From assembly GCA_002721815.1 (NCBI GenBank), contig PBLQ01000064.1:1-64000 (forward strand): a stretch of DNA of 64,000 bases, given 5' to 3'. The stretch comes from Myxococcales bacterium (GTDB lineage: Bacteria > Myxococcota > UBA727 > GCA-2721815). Shown here in pieces: positions 1 to 8,433 of this stretch. The first letter of the stretch is position 1. The number at the start of each line of letters is the position of its first letter. The translations under genes were made by a program, and so were the position numbers. A model generated the notes under the pieces. It did not search any database. It saw nothing but the letters and a program-made list of their open reading frames with translations, and was not told the origin of the DNA.

Positions 1-158
1 AGACTAATATCATCGGCTTTAGCATCTACAGAAATAGTGAAGTTCTCACTGTGGCTGTTAGTGGTAACAACACCTGTTTCAGGGTCTATATCTCGACTCT
101 CAGCAGTAACTTGCAACACAAAGTCGTTACTATCGTAATCAACCAGTTGCATGGTTAA
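1..158 (-). CDS. Fragment of an adhesin-like repeat protein (partial at both ends)
   Basis: The minus strand is open from about 158 to the left edge. It reads as a plausible extracellular beta-sandwich repeat, with stretches such as VTAESRDIDPETG and NFTISVDAKADD, the style of tandem Ig-like repeats in very large bacterial adhesins. The peptide has no start or stop in the window. Base composition looks richer in A+T than the DNA that follows. It meets a TPR-coding stretch head-on with no intergenic spacer, so it may belong to another replicon joined here by assembly error or rearrangement. Identification as an adhesin repeat is inference from residue pattern only. Confidence 0.45.
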
Positions 159-467
159 CAAGGGAACTTCAGTGGCGCTGTCAAAGCGTTCAAGAAAGCG
201 CTCAAAATCAGCCCATCGAACAAGATCGCAAACTATGAGATTGGAAAAGCATACAATGAGATGGGGCAATATGGGTCCGCCTTGAAGCACTTCAAAAAAG
301 CGCTGAACGGGGGAATCCGAAATCCTGAAATCCACGTGTTCATGGGCAATGCCTACCAAGCACAGGGCCAAAAATCTCAGGCAAAAAGCGCTTACCAAAA
401 GTACTTGGCCAAATCGCCCAACGGCAAATATGCCAAACGGGTTAAGAAAATGATGTCCCGTCTATAA
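159..467 (+). CDS. TPR-repeat protein, 5'-truncated
   Basis: The frame opens directly after a TAA at 156-158 and encodes two to three tetratricopeptide repeats. The G..A...F..AL...P.N pattern is visible in QGNFSGAVKAFKKAL and again in MGQYGSALKHFKKAL, followed by a half repeat and a basic C-terminus (KRVKKMMSRL). The first repeat lies upstream of the only ATG (261), so the natural start is missing and the gene is interrupted near 150-175. TPR proteins act as protein-interaction scaffolds; no specific function can be given. The 3' end overlaps the convergent tsaD by 26 bp. Confidence 0.6.
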   Translation, partial: QGNFSGAVKAFKKALKISPSNKIANYEIGKAYNEMGQYGSALKHFKKALNGGIRNPEIHVFMGNAYQAQGQKSQAKSAYQKYLAKSPNGKYAKRVKKMMSRL

Positions 468-1497
468 TTACCGTGTTAGCCCCGTTCACCGATGCGCCTG
501 GCTGGGGTCCGATGGTCAAATCACTGCTTTGCCCCTGAAGCAAACGCTCACGAGCAGCCAGCGCAATCATCAGCGCATTGTCCGTACACAAGTTTTTTGG
601 GGGGATATAAACAGATATCCCCTCCTCTTCCCCGCGTTTGAGTGCATTGGCTCTCAACAGAGAATTCGCTGAAACACCGCCCCCCAAAACCAAGTGCGTC
701 GCCTTCGTTTTTTGGGCTGCCAAAAATGCTTTATTGAGGAGCGCTTGCACGATGACCTTTTGGGCCGAAGCACAAACGTCATTGATTACAATATCGTCAA
801 TGCCACTTTTTTCGAGTTCGGTCACCAGCAAACGTACCGCAGTCTTTAAACCTGAAAACGAATAATCCAAAGTGTCTTTTTGGCGGAGAGAGATGGGTAA
901 CTTATATTTTTCTGGATCTCCGAGCTTGGCCCGCTCATCAATCACACGACCTCCCGGGTAACCAAGACCCAATAACTTCGCGATTTTATCGAAGGCCTCT
1001 CCCGCTGCATCATCTCGAGTCTCGCCAAGGGTCGTAATATCTCCCAGTCCTGCGTACTGATAAAGCGCGCTGTGTCCTCCAGAAACAATTAAAGCTAGGA
1101 AAGGTGGCTTGGGGAAGGCCGCATCAATTTTCGCAGCCATCAAGTGTCCCTCGATGTGATGTATACCGATGAATCGTTTGCCCTGGGCTTGAGCGAACCC
1201 TTTCGCAAACTGCAATCCGACCATTAAGGGACCGATGAGACCCGGTCCGTAGGTGGCCGCCACCGTTCCAACATCCTCAGGGTTTAACTTGGCCTTATCG
1301 AGGGCACTTTCGGCAAGCGCGGCGATTTTTATGATATGCTCTCGTGCCGCGATCTCTGGGACCACGCCCCCAAACGCTGCATGGACCTCGTCTTGCGAGC
1401 TGACCTCATTGGCCATCACTTCGCCCGACTCGCCTAAAATAGCCACTGCCGTTTCATCACAGGAGCTTTCAACGGCTAAAATGGGAAATAAGTTCAC
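442..1497 (-). CDS. tsaD: tRNA N6-threonylcarbamoyladenosine transferase TsaD
   Basis: TsaD transfers the threonylcarbamoyl group onto A37 of ANN-decoding tRNAs, working with TsaB and TsaE in the cytoplasm. The 351-residue product has the usual family length. It shows the N-terminal ASKHA nucleotide-binding start (ILAVESSCDETAVAI), the metal-binding HIEGH motif around residues 114-118, the SGGHSALY loop, a glycine-rich GGGVSANSLLR segment and the late CTDNALMIALAAR motif. The start overlaps the stop of the upstream membrane protein gene by ATGA, so it is the last gene of the operon that begins with the RNase G/E gene. No missing motifs. Confidence 0.97.
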   Translation of the reverse strand: MNLFPILAVESSCDETAVAILGESGEVMANEVSSQDEVHAAFGGVVPEIAAREHIIKIAALAESALDKAKLNPEDVGTVAATYGPGLIGPLMVGLQFAKGFAQAQGKRFIGIHHIEGHLMAAKIDAAFPKPPFLALIVSGGHSALYQYAGLGDITTLGETRDDAAGEAFDKIAKLLGLGYPGGRVIDERAKLGDPEKYKLPISLRQKDTLDYSFSGLKTAVRLLVTELEKSGIDDIVINDVCASAQKVIVQALLNKAFLAAQKTKATHLVLGGGVSANSLLRANALKRGEEEGISVYIPPKNLCTDNALMIALAARERLLQGQSSDLTIGPQPGASVNGANTVIIDGTSFS

Positions 1498-2039
1498 CGC
1501 AAATCCACCTTCACTTTAACCATCTTGTTTTTACAATACCGCTCCCAAGCTAGCAAAATGGTAGCCACCAATACTGAGAGCCAGCCAGCGGGGTGACTCA
1601 CCAAAGTCGAGCCATCGGTACCCTGAATCCAAAAAAGCGATTCGAACTCAAAAACACAAAGCACTAATCCAATGATCGCAAAAGCGCCAAGAAGCCATTT
1701 GATGCTTCGAAGCCGGCCACGACTTTTCATAGCCGCCCAAAAAACCATGCCGCCCACGGATAGTAAGGCGGCGGATGTGAGCACCAAAAAAGCCAGTCCC
1801 AGATGGAAACGCTCAAATACTATTTTGCCTTGGCCCACAAAGAAGCCATGAAAAAACCATCCGCCGGCGTAGCGCGTGAGCACAACCCCCAAAGGGCCTG
1901 TCAAAGTAGCTACCGGCGCTAAGGTCCATAAAGTTGGCGGTGAAAGCACCTCTCCTTCCGTCAACAATCTTTTCTCAAATACACGCCCCATGGCCAAACC
2001 AAAAACAGCGTGCGCCATAAGGTAAAAAGGCAGCGTCAT
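1494..2039 (-). CDS. Predicted inner-membrane protein, unknown function
   Basis: About 181 residues from the ATG at 2039, which overlaps the stop of the upstream glutaredoxin-like gene by ATGA; a more upstream TTG/ATG start is less likely. Four to five hydrophobic segments are visible: the N-terminus, a segment around TLAPVATLTGPLGVVL, then LAFLVLTSAALLSVGGMVF, LLGAFAIIGLVLCVF and WLSVLVATILLAW. The C-terminus is basic. I recognise no family. Its position between a lipidated glutaredoxin and tsaD in a translationally coupled operon suggests co-expression rather than a shared pathway. Confidence 0.75.
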   Translation of the reverse strand: MTLPFYLMAHAVFGLAMGRVFEKRLLTEGEVLSPPTLWTLAPVATLTGPLGVVLTRYAGGWFFHGFFVGQGKIVFERFHLGLAFLVLTSAALLSVGGMVFWAAMKSRGRLRSIKWLLGAFAIIGLVLCVFEFESLFWIQGTDGSTLVSHPAGWLSVLVATILLAWERYCKNKMVKVKVDLR

Positions 2040-2746
2040 TTTGTCTTTTCTTTTTGGGACCACTGTTCAATGAGCGCAGCTAATTTGGGTTTGTTAAAGC
2101 CCACCACAATGTTTCCAGCCACGTCAGTGACGGGAATGCCGCCGGAGGAGATACCAGCTTGGGCCAATTTCGCTTTAAGCTCCCTATCTGCACCTGGGTC
2201 TTTTTGCACATCGCGTTTAAGATAAGGCGTGCCATTTTCGTCAAGCCATTTTTCTAACTTACGACAAAAACCGCACCAGACCGCGGAATAAACAATAATG
2301 TCAGCATTGTTGGCGGGTAGGATTCCGGCGGGTGGCCCCTCTCCTTTAGCACTTTTATAGCGGCTCACCACCGTCACATCGTATTGCCCTTCGTCGTTTT
2401 TCTCTGACAAATCGGCAAAGAAAGCGTAACGATGTGCCATCCGCTCTTGAGGTGTTTTGGAAAGGTCTACCACCAAGACACGTTCTCGAGCTTTTTCTGG
2501 AACCTCGGCTATTTCAGCCACGGATATCATTTGCCCTGATTTACCCACGTAGGAAAAAAGAAGGTTGGGTGCGGTTTCAGACACCACAGGCAAGGGGATG
2601 TCCTCTGTTTCCCGCGCGTCTTTCGCCGCTGCAGTCCCTTTTTCACTTTTTTTTGGTTCTGACTTGCATCCTGTCACCACAAGAGTGGTGCACAACAACA
2701 AGACCACCTTTGCTCTGTTTCGTGGTCCGAACAAACGTCCAAACAT
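2036..2746 (-). CDS. Lipoprotein with C-terminal glutaredoxin/thioredoxin-like domain
   Basis: The 236-residue product begins with a basic segment and a hydrophobic stretch ending in a lipobox (VVTGC, Cys27), so it is probably lipidated and outside the cytoplasm. Residues 60-140 form a domain I do not recognise. Residues 148-230 resemble glutaredoxin: IIVYSAVWCGFC with the redox pair CGFC at 157-160, then a GIPVTDV cis-proline loop and GNIVVGF. Such domains reduce disulfides or mixed disulfides; the partner is unknown. The start codon shares one base with the stop of the PilZ gene (TAATG). Confidence 0.8.
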   Translation of the reverse strand: MFGRLFGPRNRAKVVLLLCTTLVVTGCKSEPKKSEKGTAAAKDARETEDIPLPVVSETAPNLLFSYVGKSGQMISVAEIAEVPEKARERVLVVDLSKTPQERMAHRYAFFADLSEKNDEGQYDVTVVSRYKSAKGEGPPAGILPANNADIIVYSAVWCGFCRKLEKWLDENGTPYLKRDVQKDPGADRELKAKLAQAGISSGGIPVTDVAGNIVVGFNKPKLAALIEQWSQKEKTK

Positions 2747-3078
2747 TAATCCTTCAACCTTTTCTCAACCAACGCGTTGAGGACCTTTTGTGATTCAGGG
2801 GTTAAGTCCAAGAAGACCAAACCCATGCCGGGGCGATCGCTGTTTTCAGGTTTGGCCACACGCATGACTTTTCCAACGCCTTCAAGAACGTGCAGGTCGT
2901 CATCTACTACGGAAAATTTAAGTTCAACATAAGTACCAATGGGTAAGGGATTATCAGTACGGATGAACACCCCAGTCCGGGATATGTCAGTGACGTATTC
3001 TCCAATACTGTCATCCATGATCCCAAACTCACGGTTAATGCTGACACGTTTTGCGCCTCTTCTGGTATCGTCGTTCAC
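2746..3078 (-). CDS. PilZ-domain protein
   Basis: A 110-residue single-domain protein. It has the PilZ layout: an N-terminal basic segment (RRGAKRVSI), a DISRTGVFIRTDNPLPIGTYVELKF core and a GVGKVMRV strand followed by GMGLVFLDL. PilZ domains often bind cyclic di-GMP through RxxxR and D/NxSxxG motifs. Here DISRTG fits the second motif and the RRGAKR region could supply the first, but binding is not proved. The start is GTG, overlapping the RNase G/E stop as GTGA. Confidence 0.88.
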   Translation of the reverse strand: MNDDTRRGAKRVSINREFGIMDDSIGEYVTDISRTGVFIRTDNPLPIGTYVELKFSVVDDDLHVLEGVGKVMRVAKPENSDRPGMGLVFLDLTPESQKVLNALVEKRLKD

Positions 3079-4856
3079 GCGTCCCCCATTCTAGGCGCAG
3101 TCTTCTCATTACCATTATTCGTCTTCGCTTCCTGTCCAGAAACTGCCCGCTGCCCAAAAATATCATACTGCTCCTGGTGAAAAGACCCCCGAGGCTTCAC
3201 GATGATTTGCTTGGCGAGTTTGTCTTCAAGTTCCGCAAGGCTCTCACCTTCTTCACCGTAGATCATGTCCACCACCACAGGGTGAGCATGCACCACCAAG
3301 ACATTGAAGTGTAAACGGGTCGCCTGTCGCTCCAGTTCTCGAAAAATTTCGTATACGGTGGTTCTTTTTGATTTAAGGGTGCCTTTGCCCTCACAGTAAA
3401 AGCAGGGTTCACTCAAGAAATTACCCAAAGACTCCCGTTTGCGTTGTCGGGTCATCTCTACCAAACCCAGTTCGGAAATCTTCACCACATTACATCGGGC
3501 TTTATCTTTTTTCAGCTCGTCTTCAAGAGCAGAGAGAACTTTGGTACGATGTTCGTCCTCTTCCATATCGATGAAGTCAATAATGACCATGCCACCAATG
3601 TTTCTCAAGCGAAGTTGATAAGCGACCTCTTTAACGGCCTCAAGGTTGGTGCGTAATATTGTATCTTCTAAGTTGCGTCGGCCAACAAACTTCCCGGTGT
3701 TAACGTCAATGGCGGTAAGGGCTTCTGCTTCATCGAAAATCAAATAACCACCCGACTTAAGCCATACTTTTCGACTCATGGCTCTGGCAAGCTCTGTTTC
3801 AATGCCATAATGGTCAAATATCGCCTCGTTGCCGTCGTAATGCTCGACTTTTTCGAGCAGCTGGGTGTCCACCATTTGCACAAACTGTTTCACCCGTTCA
3901 AAGGACTCGGAACAGTCGATGATCAAAGAGTCCACGTCCTCACTCAGACGGTCTCGTGCACATTTTTTTACCAATCCTAATTCGGGTTGTACCAAAGATG
4001 CTGGCGGTAAGTTGACCATCCTCTTTTGAATGTCTCGCCAGACCGAGATTAAATAGTTCGCATCAGCACGTAATTTTTCATCGGCGACCCCCATGGATAA
4101 GGTTCGCGCGACGAACCCAGTCCCCTCAGGCCTGACGTCGTCCAGAATCGACTTTAAACGATTGCGCTCATCCTCGGCGACAATTTTACGGCTCACACCT
4201 ACATGATCATAGGTTGGCATAAACACGATATGCCGACCGGGGAGCGTAATGTTGCAAGTGATTCTTGGACCTTTGGTTCCAATGGCATCCTTAATCACTT
4301 GTACCAGCAATTCCTGTCCTTGCTTGAGGACTTCTTCAATCCGTAATCTGCGCGCATCGTTTCGCTTTTTTTCAGCTGGTCGTTCCGTGCTGGCATACCC
4401 ACGGTTTTTCTGGTTGTGGATGATGTCGGAAGCCTTGGGAAAGACCCCAGAATCAGAGGACCATGGCAGACTGGCTTCGACGGAATCGTCGTCTTCCCCA
4501 GCCCCATTTTCTGCGGTGTGGTTGGATTCAGCAGATTTTTGAGGGGCACCATTTTGCGACTGGGTGGGCGATTTTTCTTCAGCGCTTTTTGGAGGCACCA
4601 AATCCCCCACATACAGGAAAGCCGCTTTCTCCAGACCAATCTCCACAAAGGCGGCCTGCATCCCAGGCAAAACCCGTTGCACCCGCCCCAAATAGATGTT
4701 GCCTACGATACCCAGATCTCGGGTTCGTTCGTGCTGCACCTCGATAACTTGCCCGTTCTCCAACAAAGCCAAACGGGTTTCATAATCTGCGACATTGACG
4801 ATAAGTTTCTTGGTCAACTGAACTGCTCCACGGCCCACAAGAATGCCACGGACCAT
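3075..4856 (-). CDS. rng: Ribonuclease E/G family endoribonuclease
   Basis: A 593-residue RNase E/G catalytic-core protein, for single-strand endonucleolytic processing of rRNA and mRNA. An S1-like RNA-binding domain lies at residues 35-90 and continues after 175, interrupted by a low-complexity acidic insert (about 90-170). The DNase I-like catalytic domain carries Asp384 (AIDVNTG) and Asp427 (IIDFIDM), matching the magnesium-binding aspartates of the family. The zinc-link is C-x-x-C (Cys485, Cys488). It lacks the long scaffold tail of enterobacterial RNase E, so it is closer to RNase G in architecture. First gene of a five-gene operon. Confidence 0.95.
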   Translation of the reverse strand: MVRGILVGRGAVQLTKKLIVNVADYETRLALLENGQVIEVQHERTRDLGIVGNIYLGRVQRVLPGMQAAFVEIGLEKAAFLYVGDLVPPKSAEEKSPTQSQNGAPQKSAESNHTAENGAGEDDDSVEASLPWSSDSGVFPKASDIIHNQKNRGYASTERPAEKKRNDARRLRIEEVLKQGQELLVQVIKDAIGTKGPRITCNITLPGRHIVFMPTYDHVGVSRKIVAEDERNRLKSILDDVRPEGTGFVARTLSMGVADEKLRADANYLISVWRDIQKRMVNLPPASLVQPELGLVKKCARDRLSEDVDSLIIDCSESFERVKQFVQMVDTQLLEKVEHYDGNEAIFDHYGIETELARAMSRKVWLKSGGYLIFDEAEALTAIDVNTGKFVGRRNLEDTILRTNLEAVKEVAYQLRLRNIGGMVIIDFIDMEEDEHRTKVLSALEDELKKDKARCNVVKISELGLVEMTRQRKRESLGNFLSEPCFYCEGKGTLKSKRTTVYEIFRELERQATRLHFNVLVVHAHPVVVDMIYGEEGESLAELEDKLAKQIIVKPRGSFHQEQYDIFGQRAVSGQEAKTNNGNEKTAPRMGDA

Positions 4857-4908
4857 GTCTTAAAACAATAGTCCGCGCATTCGAGTCAACACACCTTCGC
4901 GTATTAGC

Positions 4909-6015
4909 TTAAGGCATTGTTTTTTGGCGCTTTTTCAGCTGTACCCCGGTGTAGGTATGCTTGATACGGCCCATTGCTTGGATGCGACGCTCCGCCAATG
5001 TATTTGCTGCTTTTTGGCTGGTGATGCCTTCGTTTTCCGCAATACGGAAAATATCGGTGCAGATATCATAGATGCTGGATACCTGGTTGGTGGCGCGATC
5101 TTGGTTGTAGCCTTCCAACTCATTGGCCACATTGATGAGGCCGCCGGCATTAATCACGTAGTCAGGGGCATAAAGAATGCCGCGCTCTTTGAGGGCTGGC
5201 GCATGAATCTCTTCGACCGCCAAAACGTTATTGGCCGAACCGGCGACGATAGAGCATTTGAACTGTGGAATGGTGTCGTCGTTGACCACGGCTCCCAAAG
5301 CGTTCGGTGCAAATACATCGCAATCCACACCATAGATATCATCGGGGGCCACCACCTCGATACCATTGAATGCCCCGGTGACTTTCTTCAAGTTGTCTTG
5401 GTCAATGTCGCACACCGTTACTTGCGCCCCACCCTCAACCAAGTGCTTGACGAGATGAAATCCAACGTGACCTACCCCTTGAACAGCCACTTTTTTACCA
5501 GACAAACTCTCAGAGCCTGTTTGCCACTTTAGTGCAGCCTTCATCCCCATAACGACACCGAGCGCGGTGAAAGGACTGGGGTCTCCAGAACCCCCCAATG
5601 CACGGCTGATCCCAGTCACGTGATCGGTTTCATTGCGAACCCATTCCATGTCACGGACACTGGTCCCTACGTCTTCCGCGGTAATGTAACGCCCGGCCAG
5701 ACTCTGAACGAACCGACCGTAAGATCTGAATAGTGCCTCACTTTTCATGGACTTGCTGTCACCGATAATTACGGCCTTACCGCCCCCCAGGTTTAAACCA
5801 GCGGCGGCACTTTTGTAGGTCATGCCTCGGGAGAGTCGTAAAACATCTCGGAGTGCATCTTCTTCTTTCTCGTATTGCCACATGCGACAACCACCAAGTG
5901 CGGGACCTAAGGTTGTGTTGTGAATGGCGATAATGGCTTTGAGACCTGTGGCCTCGTCGTGACAGAAAACAAGTTGCTCGTGATCACGTCTTCCCATTTC
6001 TTCGAATACGGTCAT
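4909..6015 (-). CDS. ldh: Leucine (branched-chain amino acid) dehydrogenase
   Basis: NAD-dependent oxidative deamination of leucine, valine or isoleucine to the 2-keto acid. With the start at the ATG at 6015, which has an AAGGA element 8 bp upstream, the glycine-rich catalytic segment places Lys68 and Lys80 (GLNLGGGK) at the numbering known for Bacillus-type leucine dehydrogenases. The N-terminus reads LVFCHDEATGLKAIIAIHNTTLGPALGG in two runs typical of the family. The dinucleotide fold follows (VQGVGHVGFHL). Two upstream in-frame ATGs exist but lack the same support. In myxobacteria such enzymes can feed branched-chain fatty acid synthesis; that role is inference here. Confidence 0.93.
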   Translation of the reverse strand: MTVFEEMGRRDHEQLVFCHDEATGLKAIIAIHNTTLGPALGGCRMWQYEKEEDALRDVLRLSRGMTYKSAAAGLNLGGGKAVIIGDSKSMKSEALFRSYGRFVQSLAGRYITAEDVGTSVRDMEWVRNETDHVTGISRALGGSGDPSPFTALGVVMGMKAALKWQTGSESLSGKKVAVQGVGHVGFHLVKHLVEGGAQVTVCDIDQDNLKKVTGAFNGIEVVAPDDIYGVDCDVFAPNALGAVVNDDTIPQFKCSIVAGSANNVLAVEEIHAPALKERGILYAPDYVINAGGLINVANELEGYNQDRATNQVSSIYDICTDIFRIAENEGITSQKAANTLAERRIQAMGRIKHTYTGVQLKKRQKTMP

Positions 6016-6249
6016 TTGATTCATCCTTTCAATGGCCAACTCACTAGCGCGTGGTCTGCTGGCCTCAGTCGAAACTCGTTGATACCTACAAAATCGGCGG
6101 GGTTTTCGATCCCCTTGTCGCGGATTTAGTCTATCTCATCGAACACCACAATGCCTTTAGACGCGAATGGCGCAGCGCAGAAAATGGTGTTAGACCCCTC
6201 CGATACGGTAAGTTGAAGTTTCACAGGGGGCGTCCTCCCAAGGGTCAAC

Positions 6250-7572
6250 ATGCAAGGGTCATTTAAAAGGCTAAAAAATAAGCGTTTTTCCTATGTTCTG
6301 GCGGCTTTTTTCTTGCTGTGGGTCGGCTTGTTACCCCTGCCATCTCAGGAAGACGCCATCGTTTCTTCCCAATCCTGGAACGAAAAAGGCCAAGCGCTCG
6401 CCCGACAAACCGGAACGCTCGTTCTGCCGTTGTGCCGGATGGGTTCATTTATGCTCGAAGTGCCTGAAAACACCCCATTGGGCGGCTACACCCTCCCCCG
6501 GAGCAGTCGCGAAGCGGGATCGGTCCAAATGGGCGTGCTGTTGATGGGTCGCGATGACCAACAAATTGCCATCGTGAGTGCCGAAATTCTGCTGTTTACA
6601 CCTGGATTGGCCCAAAAAGTTCGTAGCGCGTTTAAGCAACGCGGATTGGCCAACACGCTTTTCACTGCCACTCATACCCATTCAGGGCCAGGAGGCTTTG
6701 GGACGACCCCATTGGAGCGCATGGTTTTGGGGCAAGATGCTGGAGCCGAAAGGGCGATCTTAAGGTCCCTCATCCGAGCATTGGACAATGCCTCATCTCA
6801 ACCCCCAAGCGTCCTGCGCACCACGAGCATCCAAACAGAATTCTTGCTCAGACGCACCCAAAGTCATGAAACCCTCGATGACAAAATAAATCTGCTCACC
6901 TGCGGTCCAAAGAATATTTGGGTGATGCATCCTGCGCATCCCGTCACGGAACAGAGGATGGACGTCCTGCACGGTGATTGGCCACAACTGTTGATGACAT
7001 CGCTTCGCGCCAAAGGTTTTAAGAACGCACTCTATGCATCCAGCAGTGGTGGCGAGGTCAGTTTGGACCGTCCACAAGGTCGCGAGACCACGGTCGCAAA
7101 AATGGTAGCTCTCATTGAAAAAACACTGCCCAACATGAAACCAATCAAATCGCCCATGCACCTCAAAGAAATTCAAATCCCGTTGCCGGAGCTACAGATG
7201 CCCATCCATCCCCAATGGCAATTACGTGGCTTGATTCCGCAATGGCTTTTGCCCAGCAAGGCAGCGACGTCCATTCAAGTGTTGCACCACCCAACACTGG
7301 ATTGGTTTTTTATGCCCTACGAAGCCTCGGCAGTTCTTTGGGGCCCTCAGCTCGCCTCGAGACAAAAGAACAGGCTGTTGTTTCATACGCCTTTCAATGG
7401 TGACTACGTGGGATACATTGTACCTCAAGAACGGCACGGCACAGCAGGCCCAGAACAACTGCTTTCGCTCATGGGGCCGCAAGCAGCTGCCAGACACCTG
7501 GCGCTGCTCAATGGCTATTTGGCTGCATCAATGACTGTTGACCACCAAGACTCAGGGACTTCACCGGAATAG
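6250..7572 (+). CDS. Neutral/alkaline ceramidase-like protein, short form
   Basis: A 440-residue protein with an N-terminal membrane or signal segment (residues 12-31). It resembles the N-terminal catalytic domain of neutral/alkaline non-lysosomal ceramidases, which hydrolyse the N-acyl bond of ceramides. The clearest sign is the THTHSGPGGF motif (His142, His144), a zinc-site signature, preceded by a strand (QQIAIVSAEILLFT). Classic bacterial ceramidases are markedly longer and end in an Ig-like domain that I do not see here, so the substrate may differ. A Shine-Dalgarno-like AAGGG precedes the ATG. The 3' end overlaps convergent dapF by 58 bp. Confidence 0.75.
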   Translation: MQGSFKRLKNKRFSYVLAAFFLLWVGLLPLPSQEDAIVSSQSWNEKGQALARQTGTLVLPLCRMGSFMLEVPENTPLGGYTLPRSSREAGSVQMGVLLMGRDDQQIAIVSAEILLFTPGLAQKVRSAFKQRGLANTLFTATHTHSGPGGFGTTPLERMVLGQDAGAERAILRSLIRALDNASSQPPSVLRTTSIQTEFLLRRTQSHETLDDKINLLTCGPKNIWVMHPAHPVTEQRMDVLHGDWPQLLMTSLRAKGFKNALYASSSGGEVSLDRPQGRETTVAKMVALIEKTLPNMKPIKSPMHLKEIQIPLPELQMPIHPQWQLRGLIPQWLLPSKAATSIQVLHHPTLDWFFMPYEASAVLWGPQLASRQKNRLLFHTPFNGDYVGYIVPQERHGTAGPEQLLSLMGPQAAARHLALLNGYLAASMTVDHQDSGTSPE

Positions 7573-8399
7573 ACGTGCTGCGCCGGGCCCGTCATCACCA
7601 CATCGAAGCCCCCCTCACTCGCCCGCTGCAATCCGATTTCGAGCTGGCCTCCGGGGAGATTCACTTTCACCGGGCCACGCCAATCTCGGTGTTGCCACCA
7701 CGCCAGTGCCGCCGCACAAGCTCCGGTCCCACATGCCATGGTGGCGCCCGCCCCTCGCTCCCAAACCTTCAACTCAATTTCGTTGGACGCCAAAACTCGG
7801 GAAAACCCCACGTTCACCCCTGCCTCAAAGTACGGGTGGGCGGCCCATACTGGTCCCCATTTGAGCATTTCTTGGGCTGAGACCGGAAAATCCAACACCA
7901 AATGGGGGTTTCCCATGTCCACCGCCCAGGCGAGGGGCGCTGGTCCTTCCCAATTGGAGGGCTGCCATGCGCTATTGCCCCCCCAAGGCGTTTCAGCCGC
8001 GGGGCTCGTTTGTGGCTTTCCCTGTCCCATGGCCACTTTGATTCCAGACCCTTGAATCTGAATGGTTTTTGGCCCCGCATCACTTTGGATGACGAAAGGG
8101 CCTCCACCGATGATTTCATCTGAATCCACCATATATTGGGCCACACATCGGATGCCATTTCCGCACATTTCTGGGGTCGAGCCGTCCGAATTGGTTATTT
8201 TCATACGCGCAACAGCATCGTTGTCATCTTCGAGAAACAGGACACCATCCGCCCCAATGCCCCCGTGACGATCGCAAAGCGCCATGTGCAAGTTTTGATT
8301 GCCCCATTGCATTTGCAGGCCTTCTTGATCCACATTGCGTAGGTCAATGATAATAAAATCGTTTTTTAGGCCTTCGTATTTTTTGAAAGGTAGACGCAT
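7515..8399 (-). CDS. dapF: Diaminopimelate epimerase DapF
   Basis: Converts LL- to meso-diaminopimelate for lysine and peptidoglycan synthesis by a two-base cysteine mechanism. Both catalytic cysteines are visible: Cys79 in PEMCGNGIRC and Cys223 in MACGTGACAA. The start MRLPFKKYEGLKNDFIIID is typical. At 294 residues it is slightly longer than many homologues because of an insert around residues 128-150. It is transcribed divergently from a lipoprotein gene whose start lies only 34 bp away, so at least one promoter must lie inside the neighbouring gene. Confidence 0.96.
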   Translation of the reverse strand: MRLPFKKYEGLKNDFIIIDLRNVDQEGLQMQWGNQNLHMALCDRHGGIGADGVLFLEDDNDAVARMKITNSDGSTPEMCGNGIRCVAQYMVDSDEIIGGGPFVIQSDAGPKTIQIQGSGIKVAMGQGKPQTSPAAETPWGGNSAWQPSNWEGPAPLAWAVDMGNPHLVLDFPVSAQEMLKWGPVWAAHPYFEAGVNVGFSRVLASNEIELKVWERGAGATMACGTGACAAALAWWQHRDWRGPVKVNLPGGQLEIGLQRASEGGFDVVMTGPAQHVYSGEVPESWWSTVIDAAK

Positions 8400-8433
8400 T
8401 GGGGTAAACTCCGCTCAAACCCGGGTACAACGT

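Noticed and set aside
4416-4871. A 151-codon plus-strand frame opposite the start of the RNase G/E gene
   Set aside because: Antisense to a well-supported gene, with its low-complexity insert explaining the absence of stops.
6051-6266. A 71-codon plus-strand frame between leucine dehydrogenase and the ceramidase-like gene
   Set aside because: It has a mildly protein-like middle (DPLVADLVYLIEHH), but no clear ribosome-binding site and overlaps the next gene's start. Kept as possible but unsupported; the 6016-6249 gap more likely holds divergent promoters.
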